Below are positions 23,256 through 34,092 of a DNA stretch of 64,000 bases, one piece after another (the first letter of the stretch is position 1; each line of letters opens with the position of its first letter). The notes below the pieces were generated by a model, which searched no databases, had not been told where the DNA came from, and saw only the letters and a list, made by a program, of their open reading frames with translations. The position numbers and the translations under genes are program-made. The DNA comes from Diphasiastrum complanatum (taxonomy: Eukaryota; Streptophyta; Lycopodiopsida; Lycopodiales; Lycopodiaceae): contig CM055113.1 of NCBI GenBank assembly GCA_029204225.1, positions 1,003,973-1,067,972 on the forward strand, in the 5' to 3' direction.

Positions 23256-23915
23256 TCTTTATAGCATATGAAAATAGCTTAGTGGTTTCATCATCAAAGT
23301 TTGTGGCTTGCGTAAGGTATGTCCTTAGGTCCTGAGGATGGCCTTTATAAGGAGTGGGGTTTGACTAATTGATAATGGGTTTTTCAGTTACTTCATCAAA
23401 TGGGGCTCCTACGGCTTGGTTGGTATCTTCCTAGATCAATTTTCTTCTTGCACTTGTGCTAGTGAGTGGGCCTGGGTTCCAAGGGCCCATGAATCCTATA
23501 GTGCTCGTATATTCCAACGGACCATTATGAATTGTGTTCTAGGTTTGGCATGAAAAACAATTGTTTTTAATTTCCTAGGCCCGGAAGGATATTCTACCTC
23601 ACCGGGTGTCCGGTTACCCTCCCTCTTTATTCCAAGAGGTCGGGGTAAAAAAATTTCATTCATTCACACACACGCAACATCAAAAATATAACTCGAAATG
23701 ATTACATGCTACCAACATACACTCATAACCAATGTGTTCACATATTAGCCACTCTTAGCATTCGTGATCACCAAACATATCTAATATGAAATATCAATCA
23801 TTTGTGCCTAACAAAACCCCGAAGCACCTCTTCATCATCCAAGGCTAGTTATCACATAAAATGATGCACACAAGCAACTCATACCCATATAGAAGATGAA
23901 GATACAACTGTGATA
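23256..23915 (+). repeat. Dispersed repeat B, copy 1
   Basis: A segment of about 660 bp from TTATAGCATATGAAAATAGC to AGATACAACTGTGATA is repeated in direct orientation at 45764-46420 with high identity. It contains no coding signal. Its copies lie on different sides of repeat C, which is also present twice. Confidence 0.75.
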
Positions 23916-25112
23916 GAAGCATGCCTCGTAATGGCTACATAAACTCATGCATAATGCCTTTTTGTAAAGATTTCTACCAAACATTTATTGACTTCAAGAA
24001 AAAACAACTAGCATTTCGGATAGATAGAAATTTGGTTACAAGACTCTTTGCTACTCCTGAGACATAAACATGTCATTCGATACCAATTAAGTGATTCGAT
24101 CATTTCACACACATACCAAATGTCAGTTCCTTCTTGCAATTATACACGAGATGACACAAAATCAAGTTTGAAAAAAAGATACCTCAGTACGGTGTTGGGA
24201 TCGTGCTCAGTGGGAGAAGAGGCTCAGACATACATCATGTGGACACCTCCTTTTCAATTTGCCATATTGCCACTTTCCCCATTATTCACAACAACCTTGC
24301 ATTATTCATTTCAAGGGCATTAAATGTTAATTTAGCCCTTAACCTCATGTGCCTATTGGAAAGCCCTTTTTGAAGTGTAGCATGCCTATTTGCTTTAGGC
24401 CCATGGTAACTAAATAGTGGCCCTTTAAAGCTTCAATAACTTTGAATTGCCCATTATGAGCCCTTTTCTCTTTGCTAGCAAGTAAAGGATAGTTGGCCTC
24501 TTCCTCCATGTGCCAATTAGAAGGGCACTTTTGCAAGTTGTTATGTCTATTGCCATTTGCTTCTTTTGGTCTTTAATGGTTCCAATGCCCATAGCTCCCA
24601 TTTATTGGCCTCCTCATTTCTCTTGGTATTAAGAGTGATTTGCTCTTTTCTCCATATGGGTATTAGGAGGTCCCATGGCTAATTTTCCTTAGCCCTTGGT
24701 CCATTGCCCATTTGGTCATCAAGTCATGCTCTTTTTCTCTTTGCCATTGGCCCTCCTTTTGATTTTGTACTTTATAGGTCCCTTTCCCTTGCTTTTGGAG
24801 TTTGTTGAATTTCCGCCTTTAACTTGAGGGTGGTAATTGAGCCCCCTCCCCCCACTGAGCAACAAACCTGAAAACATAGTACCTCGGTTTTATATTAGTA
24901 TCAAAAGTCACAGTACATTGCAAAAGTTGGCGTAATTGCCGAAATTATCCTATGAACCGATTTTTAAAGGCCGTTAAAAATTTTAAGGGCCAATTCTAAG
25001 GCCATAATTACTTCTCTAGCCACATTACGGACGGGCTGGGACCCCTAACTATTTGCAATTTTCAGTCATTTTACATTGAAATTTTGTGGCTTTTACATGT
25101 CAATTTACATGT
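23916..25112. other. Unassigned spacer between dispersed repeats
   Basis: No gene recognised. The reverse complement of the 16.4-kb GGGTCCCAGCC block occurs around 25010-25040. Confidence 0.3.
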
Positions 25113-25623
25113 CATAGCAAAATTAGCTAAAAAATTAGCCCGATTTTTTATGTCAACAATTCGGCAAACATAGGCACTACATAACGACTTTGAAAATTAC
25201 TAAAAACTTTCTAATAGTGTGAGACTATGAGCTTTACAAATCTCTCCCATGAAGGCAAGTTTTTCATGCATAAGCAATCAATGACATGTAATGAAGTTCT
25301 TTAGAAATGCTAAATTGCATCTTGTTCCAATTGTGATCGTATTAATACATGAAATAAGTACAATTGGAATACTAAAATGACTATTTTGAAAACCGACAAA
25401 AAGGCCCAATGCTTTGAGCGCAATTGCAATAGCTACATCATATATGTAACCCTTTCAAAGTGTCCATCACATCCTTCAATGTAAAGTTACGGAATGCGCC
25501 GTATATTAAAATTCACTTATGGTCACAAAGTTCACATCTAACTTTTACTCACTTTGTGGAATACAACCCTACATTGTTGCCAAAGGTAGAAGAGGATAAA
25601 CTTGGATTCTATTTTTAATGGAT
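25113..25623 (+). repeat. Dispersed repeat C, copy 1
   Basis: About 510 bp from CATAGCAAAATTAGCTAAAA to GATAAACTTGGATTC, repeated in direct orientation at 44881-45401 with high identity. Non-coding. Confidence 0.75.
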
Positions 25624-25740
25624 TCTCTTTTTCTATGTTCTTACCATTCAAAAACAAGATATAAATTTATTTTTATTATTTCTTTTGTTTATTTTTTTGA
25701 AACTTGTTTTTGGTTTTTTCAAAACACACAAACCTGAATT

Positions 25741-26014
25741 CATCTGTCGCGGTGGATGGTTTTTTTTTTTTTTTTAAATGTATTGAAGCCATCCGCCGCG
25801 ACGAATGGAATTAAAAGTTCTGAAAAAATATAGATAAAAAATTTCAATAAAAGAGAAAACCATGAAATTCCTAACTTTGCATTCAAAGTTTGGTGTTTTA
25901 AAAATAAATTCTAACTTGTTTTGATAAAAACAAAATTCGTGGTGAGGGAGGGGGGGGGTCCTAAACCTAAAATAAGGTGAGACTTGGACCCCGTCATCCG
26001 ATGCGACCGATGGA
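25741..26014. repeat. GC-rich hairpin repeats, CCATCCG subtype
   Basis: Three copies: CATCTGTCGCGGTGGATGG (25741-25759), GCCATCCGCCGCGACGAATGG (25788-25809) and TCATCCGATGCGACCGATGG (about 25993-26013). The palindromic arms are CCATCCG/CGGATGG instead of CTCCACCCG/CGGGTGGAG, but the CGCGRC-type loop core is shared with the 5.8-10.0 kb copies. Poly-T and poly-A runs separate the copies. Confidence 0.75.
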
Positions 26015-26299
26015 AAGGAAGTCCAAGCCTCTTCACCATAAATTTTGTTAAAAATAACATAAAATTTGTATTTTAGGGGGGCCTAGACCCCTCTCTTCTA
26101 TCTAGCTCTTTTTATTTTGAAAATATTGAACAATATAAAGAAATCGGAGAGGTGGGTATGTATTGCAATGAGGGAGGTTCAAAATATAAGGTGTTCAGCT
26201 AAGAGGTTTTGAGAGAATACAAAGTTCAAAATGAGAGCAAAGAGATCATACAATATTTATATAATTTATTCAAAATCACAAGACGACTTAAAAATAAAA

Positions 26300-26690
26300 C
26301 AAATGAGAAACTTAGGCATGGATTGATGAGTTGTACCATGGCTTGTTGAACAGTACAGAACTGAGAAGCATGACTGTACACCAACAAGAGAAAAATGAGA
26401 AACGTAACTTGGTTTTATGAGTAGTATAGAACTAAAAAACGAAGACATGGGTTCATGAGCTGTACAAAAATAAGAGAAAAATGAAAAACATACCATGGCT
26501 TTATGAGTTGCGCAGAATTAAGAAACGTAGGCATGGACAAAAATAAGAGAAAAATAAAAAAACGTACCATGGCTTGATGAGCTGTGAAAAACTGAGAAAC
26601 GCAGACATGGATTGATGAGCTGTACACAAACAAGAATAAAATGAAAAACGTAGACATGGATTGATGAGTTGTACACAACATAAGAATACT
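26300..26690. repeat. Minisatellite with ~60-bp unit
   Basis: Imperfect units containing GACATGGATTGATGAG, TGTACACAA and AAGAGAAAAATGAAAAACGTA recur at least six times. Antisense frames through it are repetitive by-products. Confidence 0.75.
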
Positions 26691-26879
26691 ATATAAGTTC
26701 GGCTATTTCAATTCAAACTAGAATTTGAACAACTTTTTTTCAAGTCATTGCAAATCGTTTTCAAATGTCATTTTTTATTTTCGTTTACAAGATATATATG
26801 TATTTTTAAAAATGTGTTGAGGAAGGGGGTGCCATGTGCTTAGGGCATCTCTTGAAACATTGTTATGTTTTTGAGAAAA

Positions 26880-27540
26880 ATAAAATAAAATAATAAATTG
26901 ACCTTCACTCGGAACAAATTTCAAGGTTTCCAAAGGAAAATAAAAATATTGTTGTTTCATTGAAATTTTTTTTCATAAATATTTTTTTTCAAAAAAAGGA
27001 AATTGAAAACAAAAAAAATTATGTTTTCTAAGGGAAAATTAAAAAACCGTTTTTTCTTTAATTTTTTTTTTCAAAAAAATAAATTGTCAAAAAAAAAAAG
27101 TTTAAAAAAAAAATTCTCAGGGTCCATCCGTCGTCACTGCAGATGGACCCCCCCCCCCCCCAACTCATAATAAATTTTAAGTTTTTCAAGGGAAAATGAA
27201 AATACTATTTTTTCATAAATATGTTTTTTCAATGAATCCCCACCCAAAACAAATTTCAAGTTTTCCAAAGGAAAATGAAAATACTGTTTTTTTATAAATA
27301 TTTTTTTGTAAATATGTTTTGTTTTCCCTCAAGGTCCATCCACTGCGACGGATGGACTCCCATTCAAAACAAATTTCAAGTTTTCCAAAGGAAAATGAAA
27401 ACACTTTTTTTTTTTTAAAAAAAAAAATCGAAAGAAAAACATATTAATTTTTTTTTTTCTTAGAGTTCATGGACCCCCACTCAGAACAAATTTCAAGTTT
27501 TCCAAGGGAAAATGAAAATATTGTGGGTTATAAATAAAGA
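26880..27540. repeat. AT-rich satellite carrying hairpin repeats, ~110-120 bp unit
   Basis: The block AACAAATTTCAAGTTTTCC followed by AAAGGAAAATGAAAATA recurs near 26911, 27185 (partial), 27245, 27368 and 27484. In two spacers sits a hairpin: GGTCCATCCGTCGTCACTGC with AGATGGACC (27120-27150) and GGTCCATCCACTGCGACGG with ATGGACTCC (27332-27361). A C14 run follows the first. A third spacer (near 27470) keeps only GTTCATGGACCCCC. The hairpin is therefore part of the satellite unit here. Confidence 0.75.
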
Positions 27541-28182
27541 CCCATCAAAAAATAAACCTTGCCCACAATTGTTGTTGAGAAAAAGAATAATTTAAGTTTT
27601 TATATATAGCCTAAAAAAATGTCATGCTTAACTAAATGCTTACGGAATAAATCTGCTAACCTAATGGTCTCTCCTCATTTCTCCATTCATTCTACATTAT
27701 TTAAAAAAGAACAAAATGTAAAAAACATAATTATATTGCCAAAACTTTGAAAAAATACAAAAAACAAAGAAAAAACAAACTAAAAATTAAAAAAAACAAA
27801 ACATGATAAAAAGAAAACTACAAAAACCTCAAAGTTAAAAATAAGTAATAGAAAATTAAAAAATGAAAAACAAAAAGTAAAAAGATATATATAATAAATC
27901 TTAAAATAATAAAAGGTCAAAATATATATATATATTAAATCTAAAAATTAAAAAAAAAATCAAAAAGTCAATTTTTTTAATAGAAAGTCAAACAAACTAT
28001 AAAATAAATCTAAATATATATATATATATAGTATAAAAAATAAATAAAAATATTATAAAAGAAATCTAAAAATAAATAAATCAAAATTACAAAATGAATT
28101 TAAAAAAATAAAAAAAACTATATAATAAATCTATATTTGTCTTATTAATCCATTCATTTTACATTATTGAAAAGAGAAACAA
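27541..28182. other. Very AT-rich spacer
   Basis: A-rich DNA with AAAAATTAAAAA words and (TA)n runs (27918-27935, 28014-28030). No gene or structured repeat recognised. Confidence 0.5.
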
Positions 28183-28250
28183 GGACTAACGAGTAAGGGC
28201 CAAGTACTTAGGGCCAAGGGCTAATAGTTAACGACTAACGACAAGCAATC
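28183..28250 (+). repeat. Heptamer satellite remnant, plus orientation
   Basis: GTAAGGGCCAAGTACTTAGG, GGCCAAGGGCTAATAGTTAA and ACGACTAACGAC are units of the (GGGYYAA)n satellite. It abuts the truncated start of a copia RNase H fragment at about 28246. Confidence 0.7.
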
Positions 28251-28316
28251 TTCGATAGCTCTATCTTCTACAAAATCAGAGTATATCACAGGCTCTCAAG
28301 CTACAAAGGAAGCAAT
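28246..28316 (+). pseudogene. Copia RNase H fragment, part 1 (left of insertion)
   Basis: The plus-strand frame reads KQSSIALSSTKSEY then ITGSQATKEA, the STEAEY-type catalytic segment of Ty1/copia RNase H. It is interrupted at 28316 by the young copia element and continues at 34748. It starts abruptly at the satellite junction with no upstream RT on this strand; the missing upstream half is on the minus strand at 36043 and beyond. Confidence 0.85.
28312..28316 (+). other. Target site duplication GCAAT (left)
   Basis: GCAAT precedes the left LTR and is repeated at 34748-34752 after the right LTR, the 5-bp duplication expected for copia integration. Confidence 0.95.
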
Positions 28317-28971
28317 TGTGAAAAATACAGATCCTAAGTGGATCTAAACTCCAAGATCATTGGCTTGAATGCTTGCACTCCAAACTACATAAGCTAGGAA
28401 TTGGCAACACATTCTATGCTACCTAGAATGCAAAGAACTTGATCAAAAAGCATTTATCACAAATGGAAACTTTCATAAACATCAAGTGCGGCCCAAAATA
28501 GCATTATACAGTCCATAATACATCAGCCTATCACTTTTGGAAAGCACCTAAGATCATACACAATAGCTTGAAGACAATACACACAACAATGCTCTCAATG
28601 GAGGAAGAAACAATGACAATGATCTATTGATCTCAATGAAGCATACAAAAGGTTTCTCCAACCTGTTCTCCACGACTTCCCTACTATTTATGGATGAGGA
28701 AGATGACTCTCTCTCCTCTCTCTAGAAGGTACTTGACCCTAGATATTCCCTATATAGGAAAAATAACTAAAAATGGCTTATATGACCAAAATACATCAAA
28801 ATGGTCTCATTTTGAAGGGTATGAAGTTTGACACTTCATCATACTGAAAAAATACAGTAAATAAAAACATTGTGGCCTGGTTCACACGTGCAAAACTCCA
28901 GAACCAAAACTATTTACAATTTTAGCCAATTTAGGCCTCAAACTAGCTAGGAAATGTTGACAATTTTCACA
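28317..28971 (-). repeat. 3' LTR of the young copia element
   Basis: 655 bp, TG...CA ends. It differs from the 5' LTR (34093-34747) at about two bases (near 28470 T/C and 28766 A/G). The last two codons' bases and the stop codon of Gag-Pol extend into this LTR. Confidence 0.95.
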
Positions 28972-31900
28972 CTCCCTCTTCAACATTGGATGCTAGTTTC
29001 AACATAGTCTTTGAGCACATTCCAAGATTAGATCTATGCATTAAATATAGGTCCTTTCCCAATGGTTTGGTGAAGATATCAGCCACACACTCCTTTGAAG
29101 AGACATGTTGAAGCTCCACCTCTTTGGCAATGACTTGATCTCTCACAAAATGGTGAGCAATCTCAATGTGCTTGCTCCTTGCATGAAAAACAGGATTGCT
29201 TGCCAAGCTTTGGGCTGAAAGGTTATCACAAAGTATGATTGGAGTCTTCTCTGGTTCCAGCAAGTGAAGATCCAATAACATCCTCTTGATCCAAAGAATC
29301 TCCTTGGTGCATGTTGTTAATGCCTTGTACTCGGCTTCGGTGGAAGATAGAGAGATAGTTGGTTGCTTCTTTGATAGCCATGAGACCACTCCATCTCCAA
29401 GATAGATTGCAAAGGCACTTGTTGACTTCCTATCCATTTGATCACCTGCAAAATCTGAATCTGAAAATCCACAAAGGTTAGGTGTAGTACCTCCATACAA
29501 GATGCCAAAATCTCTAGATCCCGAGATGTATCTAAGTACTCTCTTTCCTAGCTTCCAATGAGCCTCACTAGGATCTTGCATAAATTGACTTAGTTTACCA
29601 ACCACAAAGCTTAGATCAGGTCTTGTGATGGTTAACCATATAAGAGATCCTATTAGCTTTCTATAGAGAGTAATGTCCTTGAAGGATCTTTCATTACTTC
29701 TTGTAGTTAGCTTTACATTTGATTCCATAGGAGTAGAAACAACTTTACAATCTTCCATATGAAACCTTTTTAGAATAGAGTTAACATACTTTTCTTGACA
29801 TATGAATGTAGATTTAGAAGTTCTAATAATCTCTATTCCTAAGATATAATGAAGTTTACCAAGATCTTGAATTTCAAACTCTCTTTTGAGTGCCATCTTG
29901 ATTTCATCTATATCTAGATTGTTACCACCACTTAAGATAATGTCATCAACATAGATCAAAAGTAAAGTGATATCATTTTCATTCAATCTAAAGTAGAGAG
30001 AATGATCATACTCACTCATAACAAAGTTTTGAGAAAGTAAGAAGGAATTGAGCTTAGCATACCAACTCCTTGGTGCTTGCTTTAGCCCATACAAACTCTT
30101 TTGGAGATAGCACACATGATTAGGCTCATCATGTGAAACATAGCCCTCGGGTTGCTCCATGTAAATATCTTCTTCAAGATCACCATTCAAGAAGGCATTA
30201 GTAACATCCATTTGCCACATATCCCAATCATAAAGAGTTGCAAGAGAGATTAGGATTCGAATAGTTACCATCTTTGCCACGGGTGCAAAGGTCTCATCAT
30301 AGTCAATACCATATTCTTGAGCATACCCCTTTGCCACCAACCTTGCCTTGTACTTGTTGATTGATCCATCTTGATTTGTCTTGATCTTGAAGATCCACTT
30401 ACAACCAATTGCCTTCTTGTCCTTTGGAAGCTTTACCAACCTCCATGTGTTGCTTTTGATGAGTGCTTGATGCTCATGATCCATGGCTTGGATCCATTCC
30501 TTCTTTTGAATTGCTTCACCTACACAAGTTGGTTCATCAAAAGAGGTAAGAAAAGCAAAGTTAGAGTTGTCCACCACTTGCTTTCCTTTTTCATCATAGG
30601 TTAGCCTTGATGGCTTAGCCCTTTGCCTTTGAGTCTTCCTTGAAGTTTGCTTTGGAGTGGCATCTCCATCTTCATCCAAGACATCTTGCACATCATGATG
30701 ATTAGTAGGCACATCAACATCAACATCAACAACATTGGAAACATTCTCTTCATGAAAGATGACATCCCTACTTATGACAACTTTCTTTGTAGAAGGAATG
30801 TACACTTTGTAAGCCTTGCTTACTTCACTATAGCCAACAAACACACCCTTCTTTGATGAAGGATCTTCTTTAGTTCTATCATCAAGTGTGATATTGACAA
30901 AACATGTACATCCAAAGATCCTACAATGCTTGACACTCGGCCTTCTACCATAAAGAACCTCATGAGGAGTTTTACCATCCAAGGAAGCACTTGTCCATCT
31001 ATTACATAGATAGTTAGCACATGCTAAAGCTTCCCCCCAAAAAGACTTAGCAAGATTAGCATGTAGTCTCATTGCCTTGGCACATTCACAAAGGGTTCTA
31101 TTCTTCCTCTCGGCCACTCCATTCTGTTGTGGAGTCCTAGGACTAGACATCTCCCTCTTAATCCCATGTGCTATACAAAAGTCTTTGAACCTATTTGAGG
31201 TGTATTCCCCTCCATTATCAGATCTTAAGCATTTGATCTTTGTATTGAATTGGTTTTCCATTTCATTCTTGAACTTGACAAATGCAGCAAACACTTCATC
31301 CTTACTTTTAAGAAGATAGATCCAAGTATACCTACTAAAGTCATCAATGAAAGTTGCATACATCTTTGCCCCACCATTGCTAGTTGTACTAGAAGAATGA
31401 ATATCAGAATGCACAAGTTGAAAAGCTTCTTTAGATCTAGAAGTAGATCTAGAATAAGCAAGTCTATGAGATTTGGACAAGGCACAATGTTCACAAACAC
31501 TATTGTTTGCAACAAGACTTTTAGGGAGACCAAGAACAAGCTCTTTCTTTGCCATTACCTCCAAAGATTTGAAGTTGGGATGGCCCAACCTCTTGTGCCA
31601 AACTTCTTGGTTTGTCAATTGCTCCCTAGCCATACTTCCTTCATGATTAGAGATCACACATGCATCAAGCTTGAAAAGTTTACCATGCCTCCTACCTTGA
31701 GCAATCAAGGATCCACATTTACTTATCAAACATGCATCTCCAATGAACTCCACATCAAGTCCTTTGTCAATCATTTGACTTACACTAAGCAAATTCTTAG
31801 TGATTGAAGGAATGTACAAAACATTTTCAAGATTTGCTTTCCTATTTGTTGAAAGGGAAATAGGAATAGTGCCTATGCCTTTGATGTCACATTGACCATC

Positions 31901-32920
31901 ATTTGCAGTGTAGATGATGTTACCTTCTCCCTCATAAGACAATAAGGATGTAAAGTATTCCTTATGTCTTGTCATGTGAGATGAGGCTCCACTATCAATC
32001 CACCAAGGATCATTATCATCTATGTTGGCTAACAAACTTGAAGTCATAACAAGTGATTCACATGTGTTATGTTCTTCCTCATCTATTGTAAGATTTCCTT
32101 GCCTCTCTCCTTGCTCTCTTTTCTTCTTATAACATTCATTTGCAAAATGACCTTTTATCCCACAATAAAAGCACTTGAACTTTGACTTATTGTTCTTAGT
32201 AGAAGAGGAAGAGGAAGAGTGATCATCATGATCAAAGTTACCACCTTTGGACCATTTCCCTTTGCCTTTACCTTTGCCCTTGAATTTGCCTTTTGTGAAG
32301 AAAGCCTCTTCACCTCCACCTTGCAAGGATGCACCATCAAGCTTTGATTGCAACCTATGTTCTTCAGCCAATAAGATTTCTTGCAAGTCAACCACACTTG
32401 GCAAGACTTTTTGAATGGCAAAACTTTGCACAAGGTTAGCATGTTCATTTAGCAAACCATTCAACATAACTTGGACTATTTCACCATCTTTTATGTTCTC
32501 ATCAATGCATGCTAAATCATCACTTAGGGACTTAACTCTCAAGATAAATGCATGAGCACTTTCACCCTCTCTTTGCCTACTAGAAAATATTTGTCTCCTT
32601 AGGGTCAATACCCTAGATGTGGACTTTGATTCAAAGAGCTTCTTTAAGGCATTCCATGCCTCACTTGCACTTTGACACTTTCCAACTTCCTTGAGAAGTT
32701 CATTTGTAACATTCATTTTAATGATATGAAGAGCCCTTTTGGCCTTCTTATCAAACCTTTGTTGCTCTTGAAGTGTGAGAGGTCTCTCTTCAATTTCTGC
32801 AACTATGTCCATGAGTTCATTCAACTCAAGTAAGGACTCCATCCTCACTTTCCAAGTAGAGTAGTTTGATGAACTCAACCTTTCACTAGACTCTAGCATG
32901 ATCCCACCATTGGAAGCCAT
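28967..32920 (-). CDS. Copia Gag-Pol polyprotein, 1317 aa, intact
   Basis: The polyprotein packages element RNA and carries the enzymes for copying and integrating it. In order: UBN2-type Gag (about 1-230) with a Lys/Gly-rich stretch; zinc knuckle CX2CX4HX4C at C250, C253, H258, C263; aspartic protease D309-S310-G311 (WWIDSGASSH). The integrase zinc module has H442, H447, C476 and C479, and the DDE triad is D506, D568, E604 with the copia DD35E spacing. RT runs about 825-1070 with D905 (QMDVTNAFLNG) and YVDD at 990-993. RNase H has FSDSDFAGD (1152-1160), STEAEY (1193-1198) and CDN at 1231. All key residues are present and no stop or frameshift interrupts it. The ATG at 32920 starts MASNGGIMLE, matching the Gag start of the related element at 53327. 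The stop TGA lies inside the LTR. Expression is expected from the LTR TATA at 34525. Confidence 0.97.
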   Translation of the reverse strand: MASNGGIMLESSERLSSSNYSTWKVRMESLLELNELMDIVAEIEERPLTLQEQQRFDKKAKRALHIIKMNVTNELLKEVGKCQSASEAWNALKKLFESKSTSRVLTLRRQIFSSRQREGESAHAFILRVKSLSDDLACIDENIKDGEIVQVMLNGLLNEHANLVQSFAIQKVLPSVVDLQEILLAEEHRLQSKLDGASLQGGGEEAFFTKGKFKGKGKGKGKWSKGGNFDHDDHSSSSSSTKNNKSKFKCFYCGIKGHFANECYKKKREQGERQGNLTIDEEEHNTCESLVMTSSLLANIDDNDPWWIDSGASSHMTRHKEYFTSLLSYEGEGNIIYTANDGQCDIKGIGTIPISLSTNRKANLENVLYIPSITKNLLSVSQMIDKGLDVEFIGDACLISKCGSLIAQGRRHGKLFKLDACVISNHEGSMAREQLTNQEVWHKRLGHPNFKSLEVMAKKELVLGLPKSLVANNSVCEHCALSKSHRLAYSRSTSRSKEAFQLVHSDIHSSSTTSNGGAKMYATFIDDFSRYTWIYLLKSKDEVFAAFVKFKNEMENQFNTKIKCLRSDNGGEYTSNRFKDFCIAHGIKREMSSPRTPQQNGVAERKNRTLCECAKAMRLHANLAKSFWGEALACANYLCNRWTSASLDGKTPHEVLYGRRPSVKHCRIFGCTCFVNITLDDRTKEDPSSKKGVFVGYSEVSKAYKVYIPSTKKVVISRDVIFHEENVSNVVDVDVDVPTNHHDVQDVLDEDGDATPKQTSRKTQRQRAKPSRLTYDEKGKQVVDNSNFAFLTSFDEPTCVGEAIQKKEWIQAMDHEHQALIKSNTWRLVKLPKDKKAIGCKWIFKIKTNQDGSINKYKARLVAKGYAQEYGIDYDETFAPVAKMVTIRILISLATLYDWDMWQMDVTNAFLNGDLEEDIYMEQPEGYVSHDEPNHVCYLQKSLYGLKQAPRSWYAKLNSFLLSQNFVMSEYDHSLYFRLNENDITLLLIYVDDIILSGGNNLDIDEIKMALKREFEIQDLGKLHYILGIEIIRTSKSTFICQEKYVNSILKRFHMEDCKVVSTPMESNVKLTTRSNERSFKDITLYRKLIGSLIWLTITRPDLSFVVGKLSQFMQDPSEAHWKLGKRVLRYISGSRDFGILYGGTTPNLCGFSDSDFAGDQMDRKSTSAFAIYLGDGVVSWLSKKQPTISLSSTEAEYKALTTCTKEILWIKRMLLDLHLLEPEKTPIILCDNLSAQSLASNPVFHARSKHIEIAHHFVRDQVIAKEVELQHVSSKECVADIFTKPLGKDLYLMHRSNLGMCSKTMLKLASNVEEGV
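28972..28983 (-). other. Polypurine tract
   Basis: Minus-strand GAAGAGGGAG lies directly before the 3' LTR, the plus-strand primer site for reverse transcription. The same tract is used by the element at 49961-54582. Confidence 0.9.
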
Positions 32921-34080
32921 GATTCTAATGTTTCTTCAACTTTTAGGTTTTGTCCTAAAGCACTTAGCACTCACTTTTCTCTCAACAAATGATAGATAAA
33001 GAGATCTATGAAGATTTAGGACCCTAAAACACTTCTATCTTGAACCTAGATGGTTTCCAAGCATAGAAAGGAAGATTGAAACACATGCAACACTTTGCAC
33101 ACACTAAGAATGGATTACAAAATCAAACCAACCTGAACACACTCTTGCTTAAGCTCTCAAACTTTCCAGCAAGTGACCAAATCAAGTTATGGTGTGAAGA
33201 GTTACTTGCATTCTTAGAAAATACCCAAAACTAGGATGCCAAGATTACCTAGTAATGAACAAACTTGATCAACATATGATCAACACACTAAGATATTGAT
33301 TCAACCTGTAAAACCACATGTAAACCACACTTCTAAAAGTTTATAAACTCCAGCAAGTGATAAATACAAGATTTAGAGGTGAATGAATGAGCACACTTAG
33401 TGAATCACAAGACTAGCTTCACTATCTTGTCAAATCTTGGTGTTTAGATGTAGATCTAAGATCACTTCACATGAGAATGTTCCTCAACCTGTTAAGAACC
33501 TGAAAACACACTTGCATAATGGTTAACACCTTCCAGCAAATGCTCCAATCAAATTACATAAGGAGAGTTACTTACATGCTCAACAAAGTACACCAAAATT
33601 TATGCCAAAATTGATGACAATCTTTACAATATGCTCTTCACAATGGAGCTTACAATATGTTCACCCAAAAAAGGGGATCTTTCATCCAAATGGGAGCTTT
33701 GCTCAGCCTTTAGGAGAATTACAACTCACTCAAAAGAGCATTTGTCATCCACTTAAGGAGAAGTTTCATCCACTTAAGGAGAGTGTTCATCCAAGAATGG
33801 AGATTGTCAACAATAGGATTGAAAAGAACATTGTTAGTATTGAATATGCACAAGCCTCACAATCACAAATGATTAGGTGTTATGATCTGATCCAAAATAG
33901 TTTCTTTTCAGCCTCTGATCTTCAATAGACCTGAAATATGCTTTTGATCCACAAGTTCAACTCACAAAACAAAGGTTAGTAAGATTTGATCAACAAAGCA
34001 ATGCAAAATCATGCTAGAACTTGATCAAACATCCAAATATCACCAAAAATGGAATACTTACTGTAAATAGAAGCCAACCA
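32921..34080 (-). repeat. Leader of the young copia element with ~183-bp tandem repeats
   Basis: Untranslated leader between primer-binding site and Gag start. The words CAACCTG and CCAGCAARTG recur at about 183-bp spacing (CCAGCAA at about 33166, 33350 and 33533), showing three imperfect tandem units. A second short repeat, CATCCACTTAAGGAGA, is duplicated near 33746-33785. A 108-aa plus-strand frame at 33602-33928 is antisense to the leader and has no recognised domain. Confidence 0.6.
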
Positions 34081-34092
34081 GCTCTGATACCA
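34081..34092 (-). other. Primer-binding site, initiator Met tRNA
   Basis: Minus-strand TGGTATCAGAGC directly follows the 5' LTR. This is complementary to the 3' end of plant initiator methionine tRNA, the usual copia primer. Confidence 0.95.

Noticed and set aside
31250-31807. 185-codon plus-strand frame antisense to integrase
   Set aside because: Shadow of the conserved Gag-Pol on the other strand.
33602-33928. 108-codon plus-strand frame in the copia leader
   Set aside because: Antisense to the element, repetitive (HPLKE units from short repeats), no domain.
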